Notes under the pieces: generated by a model
Seen by the model: only the letters and a program-made list of their open reading frames with translations
Told to the model about the DNA's origin: nothing
Database searches by the model: none
DNA from: Pseudomonas oryzihabitans
GTDB lineage: Bacteria > Pseudomonadota > Gammaproteobacteria > Pseudomonadales > Pseudomonadaceae
Length of the DNA: 64,000 nt
NCBI RefSeq assembly: GCF_007665395.1
Contig: NZ_VDND01000002.1
Span: 558,001-622,000 of the forward strand
Direction: 5' to 3'
Part shown: positions 1-9,863 of the stretch, one piece after another
Layout of the letters: every line of letters starts with the position of its first letter
Position numbering within the stretch: position 1 is the stretch's first letter
Program-made: the position numbers and the translations under genes

Positions 1-485
1 CGGCCAATGTGATGCGCGATTTCGGTGCCCGTGATCACCTGAGCTGGCGCCACCTGGAGCTGATCCGCCGCCACTGGCCGGGCACCCTGGTGGTCAAGGG
101 CATCCTCGCGCCGGAAGACGCCGTACGCGCCCGGGAGTCTGGTGCGGATGGCGTCATCGTCTCCAACCATGGCGGGCGCCAGCTCGATGGCAGCCTCGCG
201 CCCCTCGCCAGCCTGCCGCAGGTGGTCAAGGCGGTCGGGCCGGATTATCCGGTGATGATCGACAGCGGCTTTCGCCGTGGCCATGACGTCCTCATGGCGC
301 TCGCGCTGGGCGCGACCTTCGTCTTCATCGGCCGGCCCATGAACTATGCCGGCGCCGTGGGCGGCCAACCGGGCATCAAGCATGCGATCGGCATCCTGGC
401 CACCGAACTGTCGCGCAACATGGCGCTGCTGGGGATCCAGCGGCCCACCGACGTGCGTCGCGACAGCTTGAGGGTGCTTCGATAG
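1..485 (+). CDS. FMN-dependent alpha-hydroxy-acid dehydrogenase, C-terminal part (gene truncated by window start)
   Basis: This is the C-terminal part of a lactate/mandelate/glycolate-type FMN enzyme that oxidises a 2-hydroxy acid to the 2-oxo acid. The frame is already open at base 3, so the true start lies outside the window. The visible part carries the family FMN/active-site motifs: LVVKGI (substrate/FMN lysine), SNHGGRQLD with the catalytic histidine, and DSGFRRG followed by GRP for phosphate binding. The enzyme usually has about 350-400 residues, so well over half is missing. It is followed after about 60 bases by a TRAP-type permease on the same strand, which suggests uptake plus oxidation of a hydroxy acid. 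The exact substrate cannot be read from this fragment. Confidence 0.9.
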   Translation, partial: ANVMRDFGARDHLSWRHLELIRRHWPGTLVVKGILAPEDAVRARESGADGVIVSNHGGRQLDGSLAPLASLPQVVKAVGPDYPVMIDSGFRRGHDVLMALALGATFVFIGRPMNYAGAVGGQPGIKHAIGILATELSRNMALLGIQRPTDVRRDSLRVLR

Positions 486-523
486 TCGCCACAGGTTCGT
501 TCGCGTTTCCACTCCTGACTTTC

Positions 524-531
524 AAGAACAA
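524..531 (+). promoter_or_regulatory. Crc/Hfq CA motif upstream of TRAP-type permease
   Basis: AAGAACAA fits the AANAANAA catabolite-activity motif known from Pseudomonas Crc/Hfq targets. It lies directly before the GGGAGA ribosome-binding site and 14 bases before the ATG at 546, so a bound Hfq/Crc complex would block translation initiation. Confidence 0.6.
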
Positions 532-545
532 TCAGGGAGAACACC

Positions 546-1892
546 ATGGGCATCGCAGTGACAGCACTGGCGAGCTATATCCTCATCATTGTCCTCTGGA
601 GCACGGTGCTCAAGCGCGGCATCGCCGAAGCCATGGTAGTAGGCTTTGTCGCCCTGTGCGCCTTCGGTCAGGGACAGTTCTTTCAGATCGCCCGTGAAGG
701 GCTGCAGGCCGCTTTTTCGGAGCAGGTGGTGTTTTCCGCGCTGGCCTTCACCTTCGTTGGTACGCTGCTAGCGAAGACCGGGATCATCGATCGCCAGGTG
801 GCCATCCTGAATTCCCTGTTAGGCCGATTGCCGGGCGGCGCGGGTTACGTGTCCACGGTAGGAGCCTCCCTGTTCGGCGCCGTCGCCCACTCAGGTTCAT
901 CCAACGCGGCGACCGTCGGGACCGTGACCATCCCCTGGATGAAGAGGTCGCAATGGCCCAGCCATGTCGCCGCCACCCTGGTGGCCGGAAATGCCGGGAT
1001 GGGTACCGTCATACCACCCAGTGCCTCTTTCTTCATCCTGGTCGGCCTGGGGACCGTGGCGCCCTATGTCTCGGTGGAGCGGCTGCTGCTGACGATGTAC
1101 GGCGTGGCGGCCTGGTGCCTGGCCTGGCGCCTGGTGGTCGTCTATCTGTTCGTTCGCCGCTACCGGATCGGCAGGGGCGAAGCGCACGAGATCGAACCGC
1201 TGCGGCAATCCTTCGCCAGGGGCTGGTGGACCGTACTGATCTTCATGGGCATCGCCATTCCCATCCTCCTGACTTTGGGGCCCTTTAGCCTGTACCTGCA
1301 GCAGACCCTGGGAGCGCCGGCCATCAAGTCGGTCTCCATCATGGTGTGGATGCCGGTCATGCTAGGGGTTTTCACGCTCCTGCTGGGCTGGCGCAAGCTG
1401 CCGAAGGGGTGGGGCGCCTGGTATGAACTGATCGCTTCCACTGCCCCTCGCTATCGGGAGATTGGCGCGACCATCGTCTTCGCCTTCGCCGGGGGCGCCG
1501 CGCTCGCCGCCTTGGGACTCGCCGAGCAACTGTCAGAGCTGCTCACCGGACTCAACGCCTCGGCGCTCCTGGCCTGCGTCATCGTCGTCGTCCTGGTCAT
1601 CCTCGTGGCCGGGCCGCTGAACTCGACGGCGACCGTCGCCACCATCGGTGGCATCGGTTTCACCGTGCTGGTGCATGCGGGGATCGATCCCTATCTCGCC
1701 GCGGGCCTGGTGCTCATCGCCTCCTCCACGGAAGGGGCTTCGCCACCCGGGGCCGCGGCCATCTACATCGCGGCGGGCATTGCCCAGGTCCCGCCCAGCA
1801 AGACCTTCATGCCACTCATCGTGCTGTATGTCCTGCCCTTCATCGCCGTGGGCGTTGGCGTGGGGATGGGCTGGCTGCCGGTTCCAACCTGA
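546..1892 (+). CDS. TRAP-type large permease subunit (DctM-like)
   Basis: A 448-residue, very hydrophobic inner-membrane protein with about 11-12 predicted membrane segments. The conserved-looking stretch GASLFGAVAHSGSSNAATVG around residues 105-125, and a related glycine/serine-rich repeat in the second half (GPLNSTATVATIGGIG), resemble the two-halves architecture of TRAP DctM permeases. It would import a carboxylate or hydroxy acid using an ion gradient. Neither a DctP binding protein nor a normal DctQ (about 170 residues) is present in the window; the next gene is only 83 residues. The partners may be upstream of the window. Another ion-coupled carboxylate permease family is possible. Confidence 0.7.
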   Translation: MGIAVTALASYILIIVLWSTVLKRGIAEAMVVGFVALCAFGQGQFFQIAREGLQAAFSEQVVFSALAFTFVGTLLAKTGIIDRQVAILNSLLGRLPGGAGYVSTVGASLFGAVAHSGSSNAATVGTVTIPWMKRSQWPSHVAATLVAGNAGMGTVIPPSASFFILVGLGTVAPYVSVERLLLTMYGVAAWCLAWRLVVVYLFVRRYRIGRGEAHEIEPLRQSFARGWWTVLIFMGIAIPILLTLGPFSLYLQQTLGAPAIKSVSIMVWMPVMLGVFTLLLGWRKLPKGWGAWYELIASTAPRYREIGATIVFAFAGGAALAALGLAEQLSELLTGLNASALLACVIVVVLVILVAGPLNSTATVATIGGIGFTVLVHAGIDPYLAAGLVLIASSTEGASPPGAAAIYIAAGIAQVPPSKTFMPLIVLYVLPFIAVGVGVGMGWLPVPT

Positions 1893-1910
1893 TTCAAGGA
1901 GATAAGACTC

Positions 1911-2162
1911 ATGCACGCGGATCCCGGCGATTCTTCGCTCAAGAGGTTCATGGTGGGCGTTTTCGTCCTGCTGCTCAGCGCCATGTTGCTGGTGGCAGGC
2001 GCCTTGGTCGCCCTGCAGGCAGTGGGTTTCCTGATGGGCAATGGCGCCTGGATCACCCGGACCGCTGCGGTGCTCAATCCCACGTTGTTCACCCTGTCCG
2101 GCGTCTTCGGCATCTGGACCCTGCTGGTCGCCTATGTGGCGGGCTGGAAAGCTGCGGACTGA
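1911..2162 (+). CDS. Small membrane protein, two transmembrane segments
   Basis: An 83-residue protein starting 18 bases after the permease, behind a clear AAGGAGA ribosome-binding site, so it is almost certainly co-transcribed. It has two hydrophobic stretches, roughly residues 13-37 and 50-78, with a short polar link. Its position is where a TRAP small subunit (DctQ) would be expected, but it is half the normal size and has two rather than four helices. It may be a reduced partner of the permease; no family is recognised. Confidence 0.65.
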   Translation: MHADPGDSSLKRFMVGVFVLLLSAMLLVAGALVALQAVGFLMGNGAWITRTAAVLNPTLFTLSGVFGIWTLLVAYVAGWKAAD

Positions 2163-2282
2163 GCGGCGGCCTGCGCTCGTCCCCACGCCGTTCTCCTGGG
2201 CGCCGCAGGGCGCCCATGACCCGTTAGCAACCACTCATTCTTTCTGGCGTTACTCCATGAATAACGAAAACAAGGCGCAAAG

Positions 2283-3443
2283 ATGAACAGGTCAAAGCTC
2301 AAACCCTGGCTGCTCGCCGGAGCCCTGATGGCTGCGACGGTATCACCAGCAGTGCTCGGCAAGACCCTGGTGTATGTCTCCAACTCCATAGACGGAACCA
2401 TCACCAGCTACACCCTGGATGAATCGAGCGGTGCGCTGGCGGAGCTGGGCAGCGTGATGGCCGGCAAGGTCGTCATGCCCATGGCGGTGGCGCCCAACCG
2501 GCGTTGTCTATACGCGGTCGTGCGCTCGGCACCGATGCGCGTATTCACCTATGGGATCGATGGACAATCGGGCGCTCTGACGCAATGGGCCGAAGCTCCA
2601 CTTCCAGACAGCATGCCGTACGTGGCCACCGATCGGACCGGGCGCTTTCTGCTGACGGCGTCCTACTCCGGCAACAAGGTGGCCGTGAGTCCGATCGACG
2701 CCGACTGCAAGGTGACCCGGCCAGCGAGCCAGATCCTGCCGACGGGAAGGAATGCCCACGCTATCCAGACCGACCGCAGCAATCGCTTCGTCTTCGTTCC
2801 CAATCTGGGCGACGACCAGATCCTGCAATTCCGCTTCGATGCGGCGAGCGGACAGTTGACGCCGAACGATCCTCCGCTGATCAAAACCGCGGCAGGCGAG
2901 GGCCCGCGCCACTTCGTATTCTCGCCGGACAACCACTTCGTCTACGTGCTGCACGAATTGTCCGGGATGGTCACTCAGTATGAGCTCGACGCCAACAATG
3001 GCCGGCTGCAGCCCGTGATCTCGGTGGCCTCGGTGCCGGCGGATGCGGGACTGGTCCGTGGTGTCGTCCAGCCGCCCATCACCGCGGATAGGCTGGCCGC
3101 TCGCACGCAGGAGAAGCCCAGGAACGCGATTTCCGCAGCCGATATCAAGCTGACGCCCGATGGCCGCTATCTGTTCACCACCGAGCGCACGAGCAGCAAG
3201 CTCGCCCTGTTCCAGGTGGACGCACCCACTGGACGGCCCCGCTTCATCGAGAGTATCCCGACGGTCAACCAGCCACGCGGCATCGCTATCGATCCGCAAG
3301 GTCGCTTCCTGGTGGCATCCGGGGAGAAGTCCACAGAGGTAGCCGTCTACCGGATAGAGAGCAGCACGGGAAGGCTGACCGAGGTAAGTCGCGCTCCCGC
3401 TGGCAAGGGCGCCAACTGGGTGGAGATCGTGGAACTGCCCTGA
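2283..3443 (+). CDS. Lactonase family protein, secreted seven-bladed beta-propeller (6-phosphogluconolactonase-like)
   Basis: A 386-residue protein with an N-terminal signal peptide (hydrophobic residues about 8-25, Ala-X-Gly cleavage region) followed by repeated blades of the type VYVSNSIDGTITSYTLD, PNRRCLYAVV, FVPNLGDDQILQFRFD and PDGRYLFTTERTSSKLALF. These are hallmarks of the YbhE/Pgl lactonase fold. It probably opens a lactone in the periplasm. It follows the TRAP genes on the same strand after 120 bases, which fits uptake of the opened acid. The ribosome-binding site is weak. A cytoplasmic Pgl would lack the leader, so a role in 6-phosphogluconolactone hydrolysis is unlikely. Confidence 0.8.
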   Translation: MNRSKLKPWLLAGALMAATVSPAVLGKTLVYVSNSIDGTITSYTLDESSGALAELGSVMAGKVVMPMAVAPNRRCLYAVVRSAPMRVFTYGIDGQSGALTQWAEAPLPDSMPYVATDRTGRFLLTASYSGNKVAVSPIDADCKVTRPASQILPTGRNAHAIQTDRSNRFVFVPNLGDDQILQFRFDAASGQLTPNDPPLIKTAAGEGPRHFVFSPDNHFVYVLHELSGMVTQYELDANNGRLQPVISVASVPADAGLVRGVVQPPITADRLAARTQEKPRNAISAADIKLTPDGRYLFTTERTSSKLALFQVDAPTGRPRFIESIPTVNQPRGIAIDPQGRFLVASGEKSTEVAVYRIESSTGRLTEVSRAPAGKGANWVEIVELP

Positions 3444-3523
3444 CCGCTTCCCAATGGGGCATGGAACCCGATCCTGCTACGCCAGATGCCTGCCGGCCTC
3501 GTGCCCGGCAGGCATCTGGCGGC

Positions 3524-4555
3524 TCAGGAAAGGCGGTAGGTGTCCATCGCCGTGCCACTGAACAGGGCTCCACGGTCGCTCTGACGCCAGCCCTGGGTCA
3601 GGCGCTTGAAGGCGTTCCAGAGCACCCCGTAGGAGAACATGCCCTTGTCCACGGGGAAGTTGCTTTCGAACAGGCAGCGTTCGGCGCCAAAGGCTTCCAC
3701 GCAGGTCAGCACATAGGGTCGCCACAGTTCTGCCAACTCGGCCGAGGTGGGCGGCGTGGCCCTTTCATCGAAGGCGAAACCGCCGACCTTCATGCCCAGG
3801 CCGCCCAGCTTCAGGCGCAGGTTGCTGCAGCGGGACAGCGCCTGGATGGCCAGGGACCAGGTCTGGAACACCTCTTGGCGTTGGTGGGCATAGGGGCCGG
3901 CACCGAGAGGACCGCCGAGATGATCGAGCACCATGGGCTGGTCGGGGAATTTCCGGGCGAGGGCAAGCACCTCGTCGAGCTGGGTGTGGTACGCCCAGAT
4001 ATCCAGCACGAGATCATGCCGGGCGAGACAGGCCACGCCTTGGTGGAAGGCGTCGGCCCTAAGGATTCCCGCCGGCGGTGGTCGTGGATTGGACACCAGG
4101 CGTGGATCGGCATGCCAGGCGGTGGCGTTGCGGATGCCGCGCAGGCGCCCGCCGCTGCGTGCCTGCATCTCTTCCAGGACCGGCAGGATGCGCTCACCCT
4201 GGCAAAGATCGGCGCCGGCGACGATGGCGGCGCACAGCCGGCTCTCGCCATAGAGGCCACTGGCGCTCTGGGCCGCGATGCCGGCGGCGAATTCCACTTC
4301 GCCCACGGCATCGAAGGGCGCGGCCCTGTCCGCGCTGTACATCGACCGGCACTGCACATAGACCGAGGCCAGGATGCGATGACCACCGCTGGTATCCGCC
4401 AGGTACTCGGGCAGCAGGTAGCGCTGGCCCGGACGATCCCAGAGGTGGTGGTGGGCGTCGACGATGGGCAGCTCGGGTTCCAGGATCGGTTCCTGGACCT
4501 GGGCCAGCCAGGCCTCGCGGACCGGGGCATGGGGGGACGCCGTCGCCTCAGCCAT
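3524..4555 (-). CDS. Amidohydrolase family 2 protein (TIM-barrel hydrolase/lactonase)
   Basis: A 343-residue cytoplasmic protein of the amidohydrolase-2 (PF04909) type. It has the metal-site motif VDAHHHLWDR near residue 31, a central DHLGGP motif, and ESNFPVD near the C terminus where relatives have SDWP. Related enzymes are L-fuconolactonase and 2-pyrone-4,6-dicarboxylate lactonase, so hydrolysis of a lactone or cyclic amide is likely. It is the last gene of a four-gene minus-strand operon that starts with an ABC binding protein and lies 42 bases after the permease, so it probably acts on the imported compound or an early product. The substrate is unknown. Confidence 0.82.
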   Translation of the reverse strand: MAEATASPHAPVREAWLAQVQEPILEPELPIVDAHHHLWDRPGQRYLLPEYLADTSGGHRILASVYVQCRSMYSADRAAPFDAVGEVEFAAGIAAQSASGLYGESRLCAAIVAGADLCQGERILPVLEEMQARSGGRLRGIRNATAWHADPRLVSNPRPPPAGILRADAFHQGVACLARHDLVLDIWAYHTQLDEVLALARKFPDQPMVLDHLGGPLGAGPYAHQRQEVFQTWSLAIQALSRCSNLRLKLGGLGMKVGGFAFDERATPPTSAELAELWRPYVLTCVEAFGAERCLFESNFPVDKGMFSYGVLWNAFKRLTQGWRQSDRGALFSGTAMDTYRLS

Positions 4556-4597
4556 GACGACGGCTCCGGGAGCTTCCCCTGGGCGCTGAGCGGCGGC

Positions 4598-5468
4598 TCA
4601 ATTCTGCATGCCCCAGCGACGGACCGTGAGCACCTCGATGCTGCGGAACACCAGGCCTTCCACCACCAGGCCGATGATGATGACCATCAGCAGGCCGGCG
4701 AAGACGTTGGAGGTCTCCAGGGCGTTGCGGTGCTGGAAGACGTACCAGCCCAGGCCGCCCGAGTTGCCGGAGACGCCGAACACCAGCTCGGCGGCGATCA
4801 GGGTACGCCAGGCGAAGGCCCAGCCGATCTTCAGGCCGGCGAGGATCGAAGGCACCGCGGCCGGGATCAGCACCTTGGCCACCAGGCGGATGCCGCGCAG
4901 GCCGTAGTTGCGCCCGGCCATGCGCTGGGTCTGGCTGACCGAGAGGAAGCCCGAGTAGGTGTTGAGCGCCACCGCCCAGAGCACCGAGTGGACGATGACC
5001 AGCATCAGGCTCTGCACGCCGAGGCCGAACCAGAGCATGGCCAGCGGCAGGATGGCGATGGCCGGCAGCGGGTTGAACATGGCGGTGAGGGTGGCGAGGA
5101 TGTCGGTGCCCACCCGGGTGGACACCGCCAGGGTGGTGAGCAGCATGGCCAGGGCGATGGCCAGGCCATAGCTCACCATCAGTACCTTGAGCGAGCTGAG
5201 CACCGCCAGCGGCAGGGCGCCATTGATCAGGTCGGTCCACAGCGCCACGACGGTGTCGCTGAAGGTCGGGAACATCAGGGGGTTGTCCAGGTAGCGGGCA
5301 TAGACTTCCCAGATGACGGCCAGGGCGATCAGCACCAGGGTGCGGCGTACCCCTGCCTGGGCGAACAGCCGCTCGGCCAGGCCCAGGCGCCGGGCGATAT
5401 CGCCGACCTGGCCGGGGGCGACCGGGGTGTACTCGTAGTCGGGGCGCGGCTGCAGAACGACGGCGGGC

Positions 5469-5476
<8 letters not shown>
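4598..5476 (-). CDS. ABC transporter permease (nitrate/sulfonate/taurine-type, SsuC/TauC-like)
   Basis: A 292-residue inner-membrane subunit with six hydrophobic segments and the cytoplasmic coupling loop around AWRTLIAAELVFGVSGNSGG typical of this family. The ATG at 5476 was chosen because upstream codons are low-quality sequence shared with the end of the ATPase gene; this gives an 8-base overlap with the ATPase stop, a normal coupled arrangement. With the ATPase and binding protein it forms a complete importer for a small organic anion, amide or sulfonate-like compound. Confidence 0.88.
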
Positions 5477-6287
<811 letters not shown>

Positions 6288-6288
6288 C

Positions 6289-7332
6289 TCAGTTGCCCTC
6301 GCCGGTGGCCACGGGATCGAAGAAGACCTGCTGCCAGCGCTGCGGTGCTTCCTTGAGCGCACCGCTGCGGACCATGAAATTGGCCAGGGCCATGACGCCG
6401 ATGGGCTGCACCGACCATTCGCCACTGACGCCGCGCAGCATTTCTTCCACCTGGTCGAGGCTCAGGCTGGAGGGCTCGGACTGCAGGAAGAGTTCGGCGG
6501 CCTTGCGCGGCTCGGCCTTGATGAAGTCCTGGGCCTGGCCGATGGCGGCGACCACCGCGGCGCTGAGCCCCGGGTTGCGCTTGACGAACTTGCCGGTGGT
6601 GGTCAGCACCCCGCTGGTCATGCGCATGTCGAGCTCCTTGGCGAAGTCGAACAGCTTGGTGACCTTGGCGTCCCGGGCCAGCAGGTAGCTGTAGGGGTTG
6701 GGGCCGATGTAGCCGGTGATCCCGGCCTTGTTGAGCAGGCTGGCGGTGGCATCGGGATGGGGCAGGGCCACCATCAGGTTGTCCAGCCGGTGGGCCTGGC
6801 CTGGACCGAAGGTGCGCTCCGCGGCCATCTGCAGTAGCAGGGCCTGCTGGCCGGTGGGGGAACTCACGGCGATCTTCTGGTCGGGTTTGAAGTCCTTGAG
6901 CGACTTGATCGAGGGGTCGTTGACGAACAGGGCGTTGTCACCGGCGACCAGGGCGCAGAGGGCGCGGATGTCGAGGGACTTCTGGGTCTTCTGCCAGGCC
7001 ACCAGGGTGCCCGGCAGGGCGTAGCCGCCGATGTCGATATTGCCGCTGATCAAGGCGTCGTTGATGGCGGGCGAGCCGCTGATGCGCTTGATCTCGAACT
7101 GGGTGTCGGGCTGGCCGGCAGCCTTGGCCTGCTCACGGAAGAAGCCCAGCTTGTCGGCCAGGGTCACCGGCAGATAGGCATAGCCGTATTGGATGGCCAG
7201 GGTGACCTGGGTCTGTTCGGTCTGGGCCTGGGCGGGCAGGGCGGTCGCCAGACCGAGGCTGGCAGCCAAGCCCAGGGCGCGGGCGAATTGGCGCAGGGCG
7301 GGACGGGACGAGCGGCCGGACGGCTGCAACAT
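6289..7332 (-). CDS. ABC transporter periplasmic substrate-binding protein (NMT1/SsuA-like)
   Basis: A 347-residue protein with a signal peptide ending in LPAQAQ, then a type-II binding fold: VTLAIQYGYAYLPVTLADKLGFF at the start of domain I and KIAVSSPTGQQALLL in the hinge region. It is the first gene of the importer-amidohydrolase operon and is preceded by an AAGGAG ribosome-binding site overlapped by a Crc/Hfq motif. A sigma-70 type promoter and a perfect palindromic operator lie just upstream. The ligand is unknown. Confidence 0.88.
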   Translation of the reverse strand: MLQPSGRSSRPALRQFARALGLAASLGLATALPAQAQTEQTQVTLAIQYGYAYLPVTLADKLGFFREQAKAAGQPDTQFEIKRISGSPAINDALISGNIDIGGYALPGTLVAWQKTQKSLDIRALCALVAGDNALFVNDPSIKSLKDFKPDQKIAVSSPTGQQALLLQMAAERTFGPGQAHRLDNLMVALPHPDATASLLNKAGITGYIGPNPYSYLLARDAKVTKLFDFAKELDMRMTSGVLTTTGKFVKRNPGLSAAVVAAIGQAQDFIKAEPRKAAELFLQSEPSSLSLDQVEEMLRGVSGEWSVQPIGVMALANFMVRSGALKEAPQRWQQVFFDPVATGEGN

Positions 7333-7342
7333 GGCGTTCTCC

Positions 7343-7350
7343 TTGTTATT
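7343..7350 (-). promoter_or_regulatory. Crc/Hfq CA motif upstream of ABC binding-protein gene
   Basis: On the minus strand the bases read AATAACAA, a perfect AANAANAA match, overlapping the AAGGAG ribosome-binding site of the ABC binding-protein gene. Confidence 0.6.
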
Positions 7351-7353
7351 TTT

Positions 7354-7366
7354 GAAATGCCATTTC
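7354..7366. promoter_or_regulatory. Perfect palindromic operator GAAATG-C-CATTTC
   Basis: A perfect 13-base inverted repeat (6-base arms, 1-base centre). It sits about where transcription of the ABC operon should begin, 5 bases downstream of the proposed -10 box, an ideal position for a repressor. Related copies occur at 7459-7471 and 10922-10934. The size and shape fit IclR- or GntR-family sites, but no such regulator is encoded in the window. Confidence 0.6.
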
Positions 7367-7371
7367 TTTTA

Positions 7372-7400
7372 GGAGTATTCAGAAAAGACAGGGCTGTCAA
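7372..7400 (-). promoter_or_regulatory. Sigma-70 type promoter of the ABC importer operon
   Basis: On the minus strand, TTGACA (7395-7400) is followed after 17 bases by TACTCC (7372-7377). The -35 box is a consensus match and the -10 box is weak. The palindrome at 7354-7366 covers the expected start point. Confidence 0.55.
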
Positions 7401-7458
7401 GCCACGCTTTCGATCGGCGAAACTTTCGCTTGCAATTGGCAGCGGCTGTTTTATTTTT

Positions 7459-7471
7459 GGAACGTCATTTC
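7459..7471. promoter_or_regulatory. Imperfect copy of the GAAATG-N-CATTTC operator
   Basis: GGAACGTCATTTC matches the perfect palindrome at 7354-7366 in 10 of 13 positions. It lies on the side of the divergent SMP-30/MFS operon, just downstream of a TATTTT box at 7452-7457, so the two copies could control both directions. Confidence 0.5.
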
Positions 7472-7533
7472 GTTAAAAATAATATTTCGGAGCCCTTCTT
7501 GCCGGGGGACTTCGCCTTCTCAGGTGCCTGTTC

Positions 7534-8454
7534 ATGAGTTTTTTCGCTGCGCCGCCGACGATCCACACTACTGTCTTCACCCGCCTGCCTGACCGCTATC
7601 GCCAGCCGAAGCGCACGGCCTGGGCGGATGCCAATCGCCAGGGCAGGGCGATCGATTCCTTTCTGGAAGGCCCTTCCTTTGATCGCCAGGGCAATCTCTA
7701 CGTCACCGACATTCCCAACGGACGCATCTTCCGCATCGATCCCCAGGGTGAGTGGGAGCTGGTCTGCGAATACGATGGCTGGCCCAATGGGCTGAAGATC
7801 CATCGTGATGGCCGGATCTTCATCGCCGACTACAAGCGCGGCATCCTGCTGCTCGATCCGCGGCGTGGCGAGGTGGAAACGCTGCTGGGCAGCGCCGGCT
7901 CGGAAGGCTTCAAGGGGGTAAACGACCTGGTGTTCTCACCGGCCGGTGACCTCTACTTCACCGACCAGGGCCAGACCGGTCTGCAGGATGCCAGCGGCCG
8001 GATCTATCGCCTGGGCGCCGACGGCCAGCTCAACTGTCTGTTGAACACGGTGCCCAGCCCCAACGGCATCGTCTTCGATCCGCGACTCAACCACCTGCTG
8101 ATCGCGGTGACCCGGGCGCAGCAGATCTGGCGCATTCCGCTGGGCAACGGCTCGCTGATCGGCAAGGTCGGGGTCTTCGCCCAGCTGCATGGCGGGCTCG
8201 GTGGCCCGGATGGCCTGGCGCTGGACGAGGAGAGCAACCTCTATATCGCCCACACCGGCTTCGGCTCGGTCTGGCAGCTGTCGTCGGTGGCCGAGCCCCT
8301 GGCGCGGTTGCGTTCCTGCGCCGGTATCAGCAACACCAACCTGGCCTTCGGCGGTCCTGACGGCCGCAGCCTCTTCATCACCGAATCCGAGACCGGCAGC
8401 ATCCTGCGGGTGGAGACCAGCGTACGGGGCTTACCCCTGTTCTCTCATCTATAA
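7534..8454 (+). CDS. SMP-30/gluconolactonase family protein
   Basis: A 306-residue cytoplasmic beta-propeller with the family repeats FDRQGNLYVTDIPNGRIFRI, VNDLVFSPAGDLYFTDQG, PNGIVFDP and GPDGLALDEESNLYIAHTG, which carry the calcium-binding acidic and asparagine residues. It likely hydrolyses a sugar-acid or other lactone. It is divergent from the ABC operon across a 200-base control region and is followed after 53 bases by an MFS permease, probably one operon. The lactone substrate is not identifiable, and no leader peptide is visible. Confidence 0.85.
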   Translation: MSFFAAPPTIHTTVFTRLPDRYRQPKRTAWADANRQGRAIDSFLEGPSFDRQGNLYVTDIPNGRIFRIDPQGEWELVCEYDGWPNGLKIHRDGRIFIADYKRGILLLDPRRGEVETLLGSAGSEGFKGVNDLVFSPAGDLYFTDQGQTGLQDASGRIYRLGADGQLNCLLNTVPSPNGIVFDPRLNHLLIAVTRAQQIWRIPLGNGSLIGKVGVFAQLHGGLGGPDGLALDEESNLYIAHTGFGSVWQLSSVAEPLARLRSCAGISNTNLAFGGPDGRSLFITESETGSILRVETSVRGLPLFSHL

Positions 8455-8484
8455 ACGGCGCTTCGGCGCCCCTGTCAGCTCCAC

Positions 8485-8492
8485 AATAATTA
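8485..8492 (+). promoter_or_regulatory. Degenerate Crc/Hfq-like motif upstream of first MFS permease
   Basis: AATAATTA matches AANAANAA in five of its six fixed positions and is followed by ACAACA before the AGAGG ribosome-binding site of the gene at 8508. It is a weaker version of the perfect motifs seen before sister operons. Confidence 0.35.
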
Positions 8493-8507
8493 CAACAGAG
8501 GTTATCC

Positions 8508-9851
8508 ATGAGTCAGACCCCGCTGGGCGCCCAGGCGCCCTTGACCGACGCCGAAGGCGAACAGGTATTGCATCGCGCCCTGTGGCGCATCCTGCCATTC
8601 ATCTTCGCCTGCTATGTGATCAGCTACCTGGATCGCACCAACGTCGGCTTCGCCGCCATCAGCATGAACAAGGACCTGGGCCTGACGGCGACCATGTTCG
8701 GCTGGGCGGCAGGGCTGTTCTTCTTTGGTTACTTCATCTTCGAGATTCCCAGCAACCTGCTCATGCAGCGCTTCGGCGCGCGGATCTGGATCGCCCGGAT
8801 CATGATCACCTGGGGTCTGATCTCCATGGCCACGGCCTTCGCCACCGGTCCGGTCAGCTTCAGCATCCTGCGCTTCCTGCTGGGGGTGGCCGAGGCCGGC
8901 TTCACCCCGGGGGTCTATCTCTACTTCACCTACTGGTTCCCCGGGAAATGGCGGGCCAAGGCCACCGCCGCCTTCTTGCTGGGCATCCCGACCGCCAACA
9001 TCATCGGTTCGCCGCTGTCGGGTTTCCTGCTGGACGTCCATGACTTCATGGGCCTGAAGAACTGGCAATTCCTGCTGGTGGTGGAAGCCCTGCCGGCGGT
9101 GCTGCTGGGTATCGTCTGCCTCTTCGTGCTGGTGGATTCGCCGGCCAAGGCCCGCTGGCTGTCGAGCCGCGAGCGCACCTGGCTGACCGAGCGACTGGCC
9201 CGCGAGCAACGGGAGATAGGCGCGGCCCACGGCTCCACGCTGCGTGATGCCCTGACCAATCCCAAGGTGTTCGTGCTGGCCGCCATCAACTTCTGCGGCA
9301 TCGTCGGCTCCGTGGGTATCGGTATCTGGATGCCGCAGATCATCAAGAGCCTGGGTATGCAGAACAGCACCGTGGGCTTGGTGGCCACCATTCCCTATGT
9401 GGTCGGCGCCATCGCCATGACGCTTTGGGCGCGCCAGGCTAACAAGAGCAGTCACCGTTTACCCTATGTGGCGGGCGCCCTGGGATTGGCCGCCTGTGGT
9501 CTGGTGGGCGCCGCCCTCTCGGCCGACCCGCTGCTGCGCATGAGCTGCCTGAGCGTGACGGTGGCCAGCATCCTGTCCTTCCAGGCGACCTTCTGGGCGA
9601 TTCCGTCCAGCTTCCTGACCGGTCGGGCCGCGGCCGGTGGCCTGGCGCTGATCGTCTCCATCGGCAACCTCGGCGGCTTCGTCGGGCCCTTCGCCATTGG
9701 CCTCGTCAAGGATGCGACCCAGAGCTACTCCGGCCCCTTCTACGTGGTGGCCTCGGTGATGGTGCTGGGTGTCGTGCTGATGCTCTGGCTGGGCGATCCG
9801 AGTCGGCGGGTATCGCTCAAGACTGGCGGCGAGGTACCGCTGCGCACCTGA
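8508..9851 (+). CDS. MFS transporter, anion:cation symporter (phthalate permease) family
   Basis: A 447-residue inner-membrane protein with 12 hydrophobic segments and the family signature SYLDRTNVGFAAISMNKDLG in helix 1 and its following loop, plus the MFS loop motif RFGARIWIARI after helix 2-3. Relatives import tartrate, glucarate/galactarate, phthalate and similar carboxylates by proton symport. It lies in the same operon as the SMP-30 lactonase and ends in a strong terminator at 9864-9899. A second paralogue is at 12140-13471. Confidence 0.9.
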   Translation: MSQTPLGAQAPLTDAEGEQVLHRALWRILPFIFACYVISYLDRTNVGFAAISMNKDLGLTATMFGWAAGLFFFGYFIFEIPSNLLMQRFGARIWIARIMITWGLISMATAFATGPVSFSILRFLLGVAEAGFTPGVYLYFTYWFPGKWRAKATAAFLLGIPTANIIGSPLSGFLLDVHDFMGLKNWQFLLVVEALPAVLLGIVCLFVLVDSPAKARWLSSRERTWLTERLAREQREIGAAHGSTLRDALTNPKVFVLAAINFCGIVGSVGIGIWMPQIIKSLGMQNSTVGLVATIPYVVGAIAMTLWARQANKSSHRLPYVAGALGLAACGLVGAALSADPLLRMSCLSVTVASILSFQATFWAIPSSFLTGRAAAGGLALIVSIGNLGGFVGPFAIGLVKDATQSYSGPFYVVASVMVLGVVLMLWLGDPSRRVSLKTGGEVPLRT

Positions 9852-9863
9852 GTCTGCTCGCGT

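Noticed and set aside
7475..7482. AAAAATAA as a Crc/Hfq site for the SMP-30 gene
   Set aside because: It matches AANAANAA but is over 50 bases from the start codon and lies in AT-rich promoter DNA, so it was not counted.
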